Below, in pieces: positions 26,135-37,083 of a stretch of DNA of 64,000 nt. The stretch's first letter is position 1; each line of letters begins with the position of its first letter. Source of the DNA: Crotophaga sulcirostris (lineage: Eukaryota; Chordata; Aves; Cuculiformes; Crotophagidae). The notes beneath the pieces were generated by a model. That model did no database searches, was not told the origin of the DNA, and worked only from the letters and a program-made list of their open reading frames with translations. Location of the stretch: contig VYZB01000272.1 in NCBI GenBank assembly GCA_013397455.1, positions 1,137,680 to 1,201,679 on the forward strand. The letters are read 5' to 3'. The position numbers and the translations under genes are program-made.

Positions 26135-26385
26135 AAAGAGGGGAGATTGAGATGAGATCTTAGGAAGAAACGTTTTGCTGTGAGGGTGGGGAGGCCCTGG
26201 CCCAGGTTGTCCAGAGAAGTGGTGGCTACCCCATCCCTGGAGGTGTTCAAGGCCAGGTTGGATGGGGTTTTGAGCACCTTGATCCAGTGGGAGGCGTCCC
26301 TGGCAGGGGTTTGGAATTGAATGACTTCTGAGGTCCCTTCCAACCCAAACCATTCTGTGATTTTATGATTCTATGATACCAATGT
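26135..26385 (+). repeat. CR1 LINE fragment, group A
   Basis: Starts at 'aaagaggggagattgagatg' and ends 'gattttatgattctatga'. The UTR hairpin is shortened ('gcgtccctggcaggggt'). Confidence 0.9.
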
Positions 26386-27045
26386 TCTTTTTGCACAGCC
26401 ACCCACATCTCTCCAAGGGCCAAGATGGCACCAGTGCTGCTAGGATAAGCCCAACGCTTTGTCTCTTCTTGCTCTCTCTCCACCTCACACTTTCCCATTC
26501 AAGATGGAAATCAGGCATAGTTTGTGCAGAAGCCTGGCCTGTGGTTTGGAAGTATAAATCACTCCTTTCTGTGCTACCTCTGTCACCTGACTGGTCATCA
26601 GTTGTCAATGAACGTACCTGACAAGACACCCAAGCCCATAAATCTTACCACAAATATAAAAATACTGTCAAAGAAGAAATTTCTTTCTGGCAAAGGGGTG
26701 ATTTAGAGTCCCATAGATCTTCACCCAGCTTGGGGCAGAGGCAGTAGATGAATTTTCTAGCACTGCTATTGTAAGCCACATTTATACATCCTATTCTTGC
26801 AGCAGTTAACACAGCAGCTGTGATTTATAAATGGCAGCACTGGTTCCACACTGCCTGTTCACTCGTAACACAGACTGAGCAAAAAGCTGCCCAACGGCTG
26901 TGCTGAAGAGCCCTCTGAGGACGTCTTGACCAGCACCTAAACCTCTGTCCCAGCGATGCACAAGTCTTTGGCACAGCTGTGTCAGAACTAAACATCACAC
27001 ACAGGTCTCTGTGCTCATAAGCAGCTCATTTCCCTTCCAGTTCCA
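26386..27045. other. Unassigned stretch
   Basis: Single-copy sequence. No coding or repeat signal was recognised. Confidence 0.4.
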
Positions 27046-27325
27046 CGTTCTTCCTAGAGGACATAGACTCAAGCTTCGTCAGGGAAAGGTTAGGCTTGAT
27101 ATTAGGAAAAAGTTCTTCCATGAAAGGGTGATTTGCCATTGGAATGCGCTGCCCAGGAAGATGGTGGAGTCGCCAACCCTGGAGGTGTTCAAGAGGAGAT
27201 TGGATGAGGCACTCAGCGCCATGGTTCAGATGATGGGTTGGTGTTAGTGTTGGATTATAGGTTGGACTCGATGATCTCAGAGGTCCTTTACAACCTTGTA
27301 ATACCATGATGCTGTGATACCAGCA
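27046..27325 (+). repeat. CR1 LINE fragment, group B
   Basis: Begins at 'tcttcctagaggacatagac' and ends 'aataccatgatgctgtgata', with diverged octamers. Confidence 0.9.
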
Positions 27326-27559
27326 CTGGAGAGGCAACGTTTCTTAAGCAATCCTTCCAAAACTTCAACCGCAGTTTTGGTTTGCTCAAGTTTAACTTTT
27401 CCACTCCCTTTGTAAGGGTGCTCTAACGCCAAGCTCTGTTTGCCATCAGAAAGGGGTCTGGTTTCACTGTGATGTCTCAGGATGTGGACCATGGTTTCTC
27501 AGGCCATCAGTAGCAAAGCTGTGTTGGAACAGAATTGCACCTTGGTTTTCCCCGCAGTG

Positions 27560-27745
27560 CCAGTAGGACACAGGTTGCCCAGAGCAGTGGTGGCTGCCCC
27601 ATCCCTGGAGGTGTTCAAGGCTAGACTGGATGGGGCTTTGAGCCCCCTGATGCAGTGGGAGGTATCCCTGGCCATGGCAGGGGGTTGGAGCTGGATGGGC
27701 TTTGAGGTCCCTTCCAATCCAAACCATTCTAGGACTCTATAATAT
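27560..27745 (+). repeat. CR1 LINE fragment, group A
   Basis: A short 3' piece from 'cacaggttgcccagagcag' to 'attctaggactctataat'. Confidence 0.88.
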
Positions 27746-29221
27746 TCTGAGGTAGGGCTTGCATGCTGCACAACAGCAATACTTCACTGCTGGAACAGCA
27801 ACTCTGCAGCTGCCTGCCTTTATTCTGGGCCTCAGGACAAACAACTCTACTTGGATTTGGATTATTTTATCTTCCAGATGCTTAGATGTTCATCATGCCT
27901 ATGACTAAAACAGCTTTCCTGAGCTGAAAGAAGCAGTTTATGTCTGGGAAACAAGACAGGACCCAAACAGAAGGGAGAAGAAAGCAAGGGCTGAACACCT
28001 TGTCTCTGTATCCTCCTGCTTGTATCTCTGCACAGAAAAAAAATCAGGAAAGAAAACAGAAGTGATGCAAGATGGCAATCCAGAAAGTCAAAACTTACTG
28101 AAAGTCCATCCCTGCACATCTCCCCTGGAAGCCAACACACAATGCAAGCAGCCTGGAGAAGTCTGTCTCACTGCCAATTTACTGCTTCTGTGATGGAAAA
28201 ACAGACACAGAGGCCAGGTCCTTCCTGGAAATCACACTGCAGGAAGGCAGCTCATCAGCTATCGAAGGGAAAATTAATACAACAAAGGACTGGTAAGGAA
28301 GGACAGTAACGGGGAGGGAAAGAGCCACAGAGACACAACCACAGGTCAGTTCCCCTTCTTGATTCCAGCAAGGAAGTTCCTGGCTCCGAGATCATCCTTT
28401 GCTTGTCTGCCCTAGAGGAACAACAAAGGCTAAACCCCTTCTGCCCTGTTCACTAGAGAACTCTCCTTGCATCACGCTAGCAAATCTATTGGGTTTGGGA
28501 CAACCCAGAGCCTTACACGTCAGGTACCAGTGAAACCAGACTCACAACACAAATATGAAATGAGACCATGGAATAACCACGGTCTCCAGACTTCAAAGGC
28601 ATGGATGAAAACCAACCCGTCACCCAAGCAAGGAAAAATATCTGACAAATGGTACCATTTTTGCCATGTTTTCTCAGTTTTTGCCAGAGAAAGACATGGA
28701 CACCTATGCTAGAAGCATGATTCACCAAAAAAAAAAAAAAGGAAAAACAGGATTGTGCCTCTATCTGCAAAACGCTTTGGGAAAGAATCAGTGATGTGTA
28801 TTAAACCAAGATGGTGCTGGTAGAGGTACCAAACCCAATGGGCATATGGCTAAAAAAGAGAAGGAAAAAATGCCAAATCATCCAAACTACAGAGCAAATC
28901 TATTGGCAATCGGAAGTGTCGTGGTTCCCTCCACCTGCAAGGAACACCCAGTCAAAGACATGGGAGGCCCAATGCCTTTGTTAGACCATAAACCTCCAAT
29001 ATACATTGAAGGGAAATGCATCAAAGGGAGAAATGATAACACACCTACTCTCTTATTACTACAAATTAAGTAATAAAAAAAAAATCCCCATCTATGCCTG
29101 AAGGAACCACAGATTCAGAAAGCTGTTAGTAGAGCATATTGTTAGCTTCCAAGGCTAAACGTGCAGCAGATAAAACACTCCCCCCGAAGCAGGCAGAGCC
29201 ATATTTCGAACACCACCTTAC
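27746..29221 (-). other. Presumed intron downstream of the 29.3-kb exon
   Basis: About 1.5 kb free of CR1. It begins, on the minus strand, with the donor 'gtaaggtgg' of the exon at 29222-29331. A-runs occur near 28727 and 29076. No further exon of the family was recognised. Confidence 0.5.
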
Positions 29222-29331
29222 CCGACTGATCTGCAGCTTCTCAGCTCCAGGCTTGAAGAGGTTCCATCGACGGCCACCGTTCCTGCAGTTCCCGCGCACC
29301 TTCAGAGTCTTTGAAGCCTGTTCGTTCTCAG
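29222..29331 (-). CDS. Third exon of the minus-strand Asef-family gene
   Basis: A 110-bp exon whose acceptor is a T-rich tract ending 'tatcctggcag' and whose donor is 'cagtcgg/gtaagg'. It begins with two bases that complete a codon left by the 33172-33319 exon (G+CT, Ala) and then has 36 open codons, ending in phase 0. The peptide is hydrophilic and basic: ENEQASKTLKV, then RGNCRNGGRRWNLF, then KPGAEKLQISR. I cannot match it to a remembered segment of SPATA13 or ARHGEF4, where a variable linker lies between the 'QSTP' region and the SH3 domain, so it may be a lineage-specific or alternative linker exon. Support is splice sites, CpG content typical of coding sequence and a perfect phase match. 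No protein motif confirms it. Confidence 0.55.
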
Positions 29332-29867
29332 CTGCCAGGATAAAATCCACAGAAAAAAAAAAAAGGAATGACAAAAGAGAAATGCTGTGCTTTAGCTCAG
29401 GCTGGGGGCGGAGGCTGTTCTTTTAAATGAAAGAAACAAAATTGTTTGCAAGAGACTCATTCAACCTCTGCTTTAGAAAAAGAGAGCAGAGAGTATATTT
29501 AGGTGATTTATTCAGTGCTCTTGGGATACAAGAAAAAGAGCGCAGCTTGGGTACTATAAAACCGCAGGCACAAACTAAGAGTCGAGAGCCAAATTCAGAG
29601 GTGGTGTAAGCAGGTGGGATCAGAGAAACTGGGTGTAAAGCTGGAACGCTCTCCCCTGCAGCACCAGGGCCTCGTCTGCCTGTACCAGCATCCAAAGTGC
29701 AACAGTTCCTTGGGTCGTAACTGCCAGCAGCATCTCTGCAGCTTGGACCTGCCGAAAGCTCAGCTTTCCAGTTACTGTGGTCCATGGGAAGCAGTGCCTT
29801 GAAAAACAAACTGTTCCTCAAATTTATGCAGAAAACAAACATGGAGAGGTCCATACAAGCTGTTTTT
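29332..29867. other. Presumed intron
   Basis: On the minus strand it ends in the pyrimidine tract of the 29331 acceptor (the A-run at 29352-29363 on the plus strand). Otherwise unassigned. Confidence 0.5.
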
Positions 29868-29995
29868 CAAAGAAAGATTGGATGAGGCACTCAGTGCCAG
29901 AGTTTAGATGATGAGTTGGTGTTAGTGTTAGGCTATAGGTTGGACTCGATGATCTCAGAGGTCCTTTCCAGCCTTGTAATACTACGATACTTCTC
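29868..29995 (+). repeat. CR1 LINE 3' end, group B
   Basis: Only the last codons ('DEALSA' type) and UTR, ending 'aatactacgatac'. Confidence 0.88.
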
Positions 29996-30239
29996 ACCCC
30001 AAGCACTCCAGACCAGTCCCTATCAGATGCAATTCTAATCCAGTTTTGGGCAAGCTATAGTATTTACACCAGACCGCCACTTGCCTTACAGGTGGTAGGT
30101 GCCCAGGCACCAAACAGCTTGGGAAGAAGTAGCAGGTGGCGGAGGAAGGTGGGCAACTCACCTTTCAGAATTAAGCTCAGCATTTCTAATCACCCCAAAC
30201 TTTCAGCTCCCCCCCCCCTTTCCTCTCTTTCTGGGGTTA

Positions 30240-30545
30240 AAGCTGGGGAGGGACTTTTTACAAAGGCAAGTAGTGACAGGACAAGGAGGAATGGCTTTAA
30301 ATTGGAAGGGGGAAGATTTAGATTAGACATTAGAAAAACTCTTCACAATGAGGGTGGGGAGGCCCTAGCACAGGTTGCTCAGAGAAGTGGTGGCTGGTCC
30401 ATCCCTGGAGGTGTTTAAGGCCAGGTTGGATGGGGCTTTGAGCCCCCTGATCCAGTGGGAGGTGTCCCTGCCCATGGCAGGGGATTGGAACTGGATGGGC
30501 TTTGAGGTCACTTCCAAACCAAACCATTCCATGATTCTGTGCGAG
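30240..30545 (+). repeat. CR1 LINE fragment, group A
   Basis: Runs from 'agctggggagggactttttac' to 'accattccatgattctgtg' with a complete hairpin. Confidence 0.92.
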
Positions 30546-30938
30546 ACCGGGGTTTTGCCCTCCCACATTTGGCAGGGTTAGATTTTAATTCCTTTCTCCA
30601 TCGGCATCCTTGCATCCCCTAGCCTGGAGCAACAACCACTGAGAGTGGGTACCTGTGGTCCAGGCAGCACACACATGGCTGCCTGTGTATGCACACACAC
30701 CCCCACGGGTGAACCCACCTCCTGGAAGCTTCTCATCCCATTCCCAGAGAAAGGCATCTACAGAAAACAGCCAGAGTCCAGAATTCTTCCCTTAAAGATG
30801 CACAACACCAATTTTCTTCTTCCTACTGCACCTCTAACCCAGGCAGAGGTTTCAGGCTGTGCAATTCCCAAGGGGTTTGGAACCAGATAACAAAGGGTGA
30901 ACAGTCCCAGGTTTTGGGACAGGGGAGATCCACATCAC
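30546..30938. other. Unassigned stretch
   Basis: Contains a short CA-rich tract near 30690-30705. No gene was recognised. Confidence 0.4.
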
Positions 30939-31200
30939 AGTATCACAGTAGTACAAGGTTGGAAAGGACCTTTGAGATCATCGAGTCCAACCTATAACCC
31001 AAAACTAACACTAACACCAACACCAACCCATCATCTAAACAACATGGCACTGAGTACCTCATCCAGTCTTCCCTTAAACACCTCCAGGGTTGGTGACTCC
31101 ACCACCTCCCTGGGCAGCGCATTCCAAGGGCCAATCACCCTTTCAGGGAAGAATTTTTTCGTAATATCAAGCCTAAACCACCCCTGACGAAGCTTGAGTG
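30939..31200 (-). repeat. CR1 LINE fragment, group B
   Basis: The 3' end at left ('cacagtatcacagtagtac'). An 'aacaccaacaccaaccc' expansion sits in the UTR, and it is truncated after 'acgaagcttgagtg'. Confidence 0.9.
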
Positions 31201-31965
31201 TTGGCAGAACACATCCCTGCTTCTGGGTTTCAGGTCACTTTTACCTTACAAAACACACAAACAGGACATGCACCCTGTCCCCAGTCCAAATAGGTGGGGA
31301 CTGTGCTCTGCCTACGTCAGCAGCAGTGGAGCTGGGACTCTGCTGCAGCTCTGGCACGGCTGGGTGGGCAGCAATCCTGATTTTCTTCCAGCGTTGCTGG
31401 GAGAGAGATTGCACTGAGACCTATTTCCAAAACGCAATGCTGACGCAGGCAGCCAGCTGTTATTTTTAGCAACACACGTTTCACTTTCTAGACTTGCAGA
31501 AAAGCCAAGCTGCAGCACGAGTGCCGCTTATAGCAAGACGCTGCGAATAGGCTCCAGAGGCAGCATGCCAAGATAGTAGCACTCAGGAGCAACGTGCAAA
31601 CACAGCAACCCTCACACCGAGATGCCTGTGTTACTCCCATGTGTTAGAAACGTGTGCACCCTGACAGCAGAGTCATCAATTAGAGAGACAGCCACTTCGC
31701 CTCTTCCTGCATGGTGGTTCTTAACCCTGGTGTGCTGCCACCATCCATTAACTGCCCGGCTCCCCCATGTGCTCCCAAGCGATGCCAGCACAGGCTGGCA
31801 CTGCTCCCGTTCCTGCCCATTACTAAATCACAGGATTCTTGGTGTTAGCAGGAGCCCTTCAGGAAATAATTTCTTTACTCTAATTATCAATCTTTTTAAT
31901 TAGAGTTTCAGAAAATGATGTCATCTATTCAACTCTCAGTCTATTTACCTGCCAACACAAGACCC
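31201..31965. other. Unassigned stretch
   Basis: Single-copy sequence. Open frames lack motifs. Confidence 0.4.
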
Positions 31966-32385
31966 TTCCAGCAAATGAGGAGCGACTGAGGGGGCTGGGG
32001 CTGTTTAGCCTGAAAAAGAGGAGGCTCAAGGGAGACCTCATTGCTCTCTACAACTACCCAAAAGGAGGTTGTAGTCAGGCAGCGGTTGGTCTCTTCTCTC
32101 AAGTTACCAGTGACAGAACAAGAGGACATGGACTCAAGCTTTGTCAGGGGAGGTTTAGGCTTGATATTAGGAAAAAAATCTTCACTGAAAGGGTAATTAG
32201 CCATTCGAATGTGCTGCCCAGGGAGATGGTGGAGTTGCCAATGCTGGAGGCATTTAAGAAGAGATTGGATGAGGCACTTAGTGCCATGGTTTAGATGATG
32301 GGTTGATGTTAGTGTTACTGTTAGGTTATAGGATGGACTCAATGATCTCAAAGGTCCTTTCCAACCTTGTAATACTGTGATAAAT
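31966..32385 (+). repeat. CR1 LINE fragment, group B
   Basis: Starts at 'ccagcaaatgaggagcgactg' and ends 'ccttgtaatactgtgata'. Confidence 0.9.
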
Positions 32386-32474
32386 ATGTTCTGTAGAGCT
32401 TTCTCTAGCATCATTTTGAGCATGACAATTGCAGAGGACAGCTCAGCATGGTCTTTGGCTCATGAGATTCTCTT

Positions 32475-32670
32475 CTTGATCAGGAACAGAGTAATCCCAC
32501 GGAGAAGGACTTGGGGTGCTGATTGATAAGAAGCTCCATATGAGCTGGCAATGTGCGCTTGCAGTCCAGAAAGCCAACCATGCCCTGGGCTGCACCGAAA
32601 GCAGCGCAGGGAAGGGCCAAGGAGGGGATTGCTCTTGTCCCTTCCAACCCATACCATTCTAGGATTCTAC
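32475..32670 (+). repeat. CR1 LINE, group A, large internal deletion
   Basis: The reverse-transcriptase segment ('aaggacttggggtgctgatt' to 'ccctgggctgcacc') is followed, within about 40 bases, by the extreme 3' end ('tcccttccaacccatacc', 'attctaggattctac'). The intervening 600-700 bases are missing. Confidence 0.85.
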
Positions 32671-33171
32671 AAGTACCCAAGCATAGGAGAATATACCCTT
32701 GCTTCTTGCTGTGTTTTCAAAGAAGCATCAACCTTGGGTTATGATCTCAGTACCCATCACCACGTGCCACCTCCAAATGGTAAGTACTCACAACAGGGGC
32801 TGGTAAGAGGGCAGAAAGCCAAGGAGAAGCTACCAAATCAAAACTCACAGAGAAGCTATTGAACAGCTTTTACAATTTATGTGCCTCTCTGTTCATCTTT
32901 AAATCACAGGGACTGTATTCAGAGACATTAAAGGTAGCAAATAGCCTCATTTCATAACTGCACTGTATAAAAAAAAAAAAATCTTATTAGCTAGTAAGAA
33001 ACTCCCCAGCATGCAGCTATCAGAGCTCCCTCACCTGGCTCCAAGACTGTAACAAGCATGGATGCAAGCCACACTTTGAATTTTTCCACTCATACTGCCC
33101 TTGGCTTGCTCTTTAGGAGAGGCGAGACCGAAAAACCAAACCTGGGAGAACACCACCCCAAAGGTACTCAC
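32671..33171. other. Presumed intron downstream of the 33.2-kb exon
   Basis: Single-copy sequence. On the minus strand it starts with the strong donor 'gtgagtacc'. Confidence 0.5.
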
Positions 33172-33319
33172 CACGTCTCCTGAGCAGGTGCTGCATGCGC
33201 CCTCCCACCTGATCCAGCCCCATTGGGGTACTCTGTGAGAGGGGCTCGGAGCGACATCTCTCCACAAGGACTTTGAAGGGTGGTGCTTGTGGGGACGGTT
33301 GAGAAGGATGACACATAGG
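33172..33319 (-). CDS. Asef-family linker exon (SPATA13/ARHGEF4/ARHGEF9 group)
   Basis: A 148-bp exon with acceptor 'tttcttgccag' and donor 'agacgtg/gtgagt'. It starts in phase 0 and holds 49 codons plus one base. The peptide begins PMCHPSQPSPQAPPFKVLVE and continues SEPLSQSTPMGLDQVGGRM. As I recall it, SPATA13 (Asef2) has 'VPPYKAV' followed shortly by 'FSQSTPIGLDRVGRRRQ', and ARHGEF4 (Asef) has 'SQSAPTGLNHMG', so this is the conserved linker before the SH3 domain. Asef proteins are Rac/Cdc42 exchange factors released from autoinhibition by APC. The phase fits both the giant exon upstream (phase 0 end) and the 29222-29331 exon downstream (phase 1). Which of the three paralogues it belongs to cannot be settled from this segment. 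Confidence 0.7.
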
Positions 33320-33615
33320 CTGGCAAGAAATGGGTCACAAAAGAGTTTTACCAACACGCCTCAAACATCAGACACAGCAATTACAGAATACATAATAATA
33401 CATATAATTTTCCAGACAGTCCAACACACCTCACACTTTCTCACTGCATTCTGCACACATTTTATTATTTTTTCACAGAAAGATTGCGATGCACGGGCAC
33501 TGGTGTTGGAGTGCTTTATCTCCCACCACATGGGGCTCATCCCCCAAACACAACTCACAGGGTTTAAATTCCAACAACTTCCAGTGGCACCGAGGCACTT
33601 CTGAGAGCAACACAT

Positions 33616-33828
33616 AATCATAGAATCATAGTATGTCCTGAGTTGGAAGGGACCCACAAAGACCATCCAGTCCAACTCCTGTCACTGCACAGGACAACCC
33701 TAACATTCATACTGTGGGGCTGAGGGCCTTGGCCAAAGGCTTCTGGAATATCGTGAGGCTGTGACTGCTTTCCTGGGGAGCTGTTCCAGTGCTCCACCAC
33801 CCTCTCGGGGAACAACCTTTTCCTGATG
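33616..33828 (-). repeat. CR1 LINE, group C, left part of a split copy
   Basis: The 3' end at left ('catagaatcatagtatgtcc') reads to 'gaacaaccttttcctgatg', where a group B copy interrupts it. It resumes at about 34669. Confidence 0.88.
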
Positions 33829-34668
33829 TCACAGTATCACAGTATCACAAGGTTGGAAAGGACCTCTGAGATCATCAAGTCCAACCTATAACCCAACACT
33901 AACACCAACCCATCATCTAAACCATGGCACTCAGTCCCTCATCCAGTCTTCCCTTAAACACCTCCAGGGTCGGCGACTCCACCACCTCCCCAGGCAGCGC
34001 ATTCCAATGGTTTATCACCCTTTCAGGGAAGAACTTTTTCCTAGCATCAAGTCTAAACTTTCCCTGACGAAGCTTAAGTCTATGCCCTCTAGTTCTGTCA
34101 CTGGTAACCTGAGAGAAGAGACCAACCCCTGCTTGACTACAATCTCCTTTTAGGTAGTTGTAGAGAGCAATAAGGTCTCCCCTGAGCCTCCTCTTCTCCA
34201 GGCTAAAGATCCCCAGCTCCCTCAGTTGCTCCTTGTAGGGCTTGTGCTCCAGCCCCTTCACCATCTTTGTTGCCCTCCTTCGGACACACTCCAGTATCCT
34301 GACATCTTTCTCAAACTGAAGGGCCCAGAATTGTACACAGTATTCAAGGTGAGGCCTGACCAGTGCCGAGTAGAGGGGGATACTAACTTCTCTGGTCCTG
34401 CTGGCCACACTATTCCTGATGCAGGCCAGGATGCCATTGGCCTTCTTGGCCACCTGGGCACACTGCTGGCTCATGTTGAGCTTCCTGCCAACCAGCACTC
34501 CCAGGTCCCTTTCTGCCTGACTACTCTCCAGCCACTCCATCCCTAGTCTGTAGCTGTGCATGGGATTGTTGTGTCCAAAATGAAGTACCCGACATTTGGA
34601 CTTATTAAACCTCATCCCATTAGAATTGGCCCATGTCTCCAGTCTGTCCAGGTCCCTCTTCACACACT
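33829..34668 (-). repeat. CR1 LINE, group B, inserted in a group C copy
   Basis: The best-preserved CR1 ORF of the window: on the minus strand 34696-33917 stays open for about 259 codons, from '[17 protein letters not shown]' through '[17 protein letters not shown]' to the natural stop after 'SAMV'. This is the C-terminal third of the LINE reverse transcriptase. The copy is presumably one of the most recent here. Confidence 0.92.
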
Positions 34669-34990
34669 TCCCTTCTAAACCCTTCCCCAACTCCATGCCC
34701 TCCTCTGGACACTCTCCAGCAGCTTTAAATCCTTTTTATCCTGTGGTGCCCAGAACTGCCCGCAGTGCTCAAGGTGGGGTCGCCCCAGTGCGGAGCAGAG
34801 TGGGACAATCCCCTCCCTCTCCCAGCTGGCCATGCTGTGCTGGATGCACCCCAGGACATGGTGGCCCCTCTTGGTTGACTGGGCACTACTGGCTCATGGC
34901 CAACTTGCTGTTGACCAGAACCCCAAGATCCCTTTCCTTCTCTCCAACCTCTCACTCCCCAGTGATGCCTGCTTTCTGCACAGCATTTTG
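34669..34990 (-). repeat. CR1 LINE, group C, right part of a split copy
   Basis: 'cttctaaacccttccccaac' onward matches the 5' half of the group C copy at 846-1390 and extends beyond it. It is the continuation of 33616-33828. Confidence 0.82.
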
Positions 34991-35768
34991 TCTGCTCTCT
35001 CATCACCACATCCCAGCAGGAGAACATACAGGGAGCAAATTTTCTAGTGCTGAGTACCCAGCACCAGCTAAAACATTCTGAATTGGCTTCATGACATTCA
35101 GCAAGGGCACGCTACTTTCTACAGGAGAGCAAACAAGCAGTCAAACAGATAGCCTGGCTGGCAGGATGGGGCCTTATCTGCCGGCCCTGTGGCACAGCAC
35201 CCAAGCAAGGGACCAGGATAGGTCACAGCTGGTGGTCACCTAGACTTCAGTCATCAGGCACTTTCATGGTGATGAAGCAGGTCTGAGGCAGAGCAGGCAA
35301 GTCAGTTTAGAGATCAGGGTCAGTGGTGGTGAGGCAGCTCCAAGGTCAAGCCAGGAAACCAGGCCCTAGGTTCGCGTCTACCTCAGGCAAACGCCCAGTG
35401 GTGGCTGAACTGGAGATCAGCACTCCTCCTGTTTTGCTCAAAGAAGGACTGAGCACCCTGGGCAGAGCTTACATGGGCTGCCAGGGTGTGGTGTGGAGGC
35501 CCTAGGTGAGCCTCCTTAGGGTCATTAAGAGCAATTAGTGCATTCCATGCACAGTGAAGGTAGACTACTAGGAGGTCTGCTTGAATGGGTGCTCCTGAAC
35601 TAGGAGATGCATCCATTGGTGGCCTGCAGAAAACAGGTAGACTTCATTTCTGCATCTTTTGGCCAAGTTAGAGCCATCAGTCACCACTGGCCTCCATTCA
35701 AGAGTTGTGTGAGTGAGAAGTAGAAAATAGAGCAAGGGGATGATTCAGAAAGATCTCCAGCACATAAA
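34991..35768. other. Unassigned stretch
   Basis: GC-moderate single-copy sequence rich in 'cagg/gtgg' words around 35230-35500. Possibly an old repeat I cannot name. No gene was recognised. Confidence 0.35.
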
Positions 35769-36139
35769 AGGGTTGTTTAGCCTAGAGAAAAGGAGGTTGA
35801 GGGGACATCTTATCACTGCCTACAACTAACTGAAAGGAGGTTGTAGCAAGGTGGGTCTTGGTCTGTTCTCGGGAGTAACAAGTGACAGGACAAGAGGAAA
35901 TGGCCTCAAGTTGCACCAGGGGAGGTTTGGATTGGATCTCAGGAAAAATTTATTCACTGAAAAGGTTCTCAGGCACTGGAAAAGGCTGCCCAGGGAGGTG
36001 GTGGATTCACCATCCCTGGAGGGATTTAAAAGATGGGTAGATGAGGTGCCCAGGGATCTGGTTTAGAAGTGGACAGGTACGATTGGACTCAATCTCAAAG
36101 GTCTTTTCCAACCAGGCGATTCTTTGATGCTATGAAAGA
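35769..36139 (+). repeat. CR1 LINE fragment, group D
   Basis: Begins 'gggttgtttagcctagag' and ends 'gcgattctttgatgctatga'. It reads out of frame in places. Confidence 0.85.
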
Positions 36140-36877
36140 CACAGTCATGAAGCAGAACAAAGAGTTTGGAATGGTGAGGTGCAGGAGAACAGTCCATTTA
36201 TGCATGCGCTCATCAAGCAGCACAATAATAGGATTTGCCCATACTATTCTAAAATTAAAAGTAATGAGTTTTTAGAATAAAGCTGTGATACCCATCAAGA
36301 CCAAATCCTGCAAAACTCAACAGTCTTAATGATAACAAGAACCACGTAAAAGTGAACAAAATTAGTAACAGGATGTCATTTTTCTCATTCCCAAAGATGT
36401 TAACAAAGCACTCCCTTCCATGTATTTCCAGAGGTCATGCAAGGTCTTTTCTAATTCCATGAACAGAAGCCTACAGATGGTCTGCAAAGAAGCCAGGAGG
36501 TGAATAAGCACAACAGCATTGCTGCTACTGTTGTGCTGCTGGAGTTATCAGGAGAGCACACAGAGTTTTCTGGGGAGAGAAAGGGCTCTTCCTGTACGTG
36601 GATTCGAATCGCTTTGGTGGAACACATAACTGCAAAAGAACACACCAGACCCATTGACCATCCTCCTTCAAAAGCAGAGTCTTAACTCATTTAGCTGCTA
36701 GAAAAGGTCTAAAACAAATACACCAACCCTCGTGCAACCCAATATCTGTACCATCAAGTCTACGTCAATAGTCTACAAAATATTTCTTGAAAGAGAAAGA
36801 TACTTGCAATTGACTGAAGCACCCAAAAAGTGGTCAGACACCCCCATTATATGTTAACATTTGAAAATTACAAAGAT
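36140..36877. other. Unassigned stretch
   Basis: AT-rich single-copy sequence. Nothing was recognised. Confidence 0.4.
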
Positions 36878-37083
36878 ATTTTTTCCTGTGAGGGTTGGGA
36901 GGCCCTGGCATGGGTTACCCAGAGAAGTGGTGGCTGCCCCATCCCTGGAGGTGTTGAAGGCCAGGTTGGATGGGGCTTTGAGCCCCCTGATCCAGTGGGA
37001 GGTGTCCCTGCCCTTGGCAGGGAGTTGGAACTGGATGGGCTTTGAGGTCCCTTCCAACCCAAACCATTCCATGATTCCATGAA
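36878..37083 (+). repeat. CR1 LINE fragment, group A
   Basis: A short 3' part from 'tttcctgtgagggttggga' to 'accattccatgattccatg'. Confidence 0.9.

Noticed and set aside
36600..36615. 'gattcgaatc', recalling a tRNA T-loop
   Set aside because: It is a palindrome without cloverleaf arms or A/B boxes around it.
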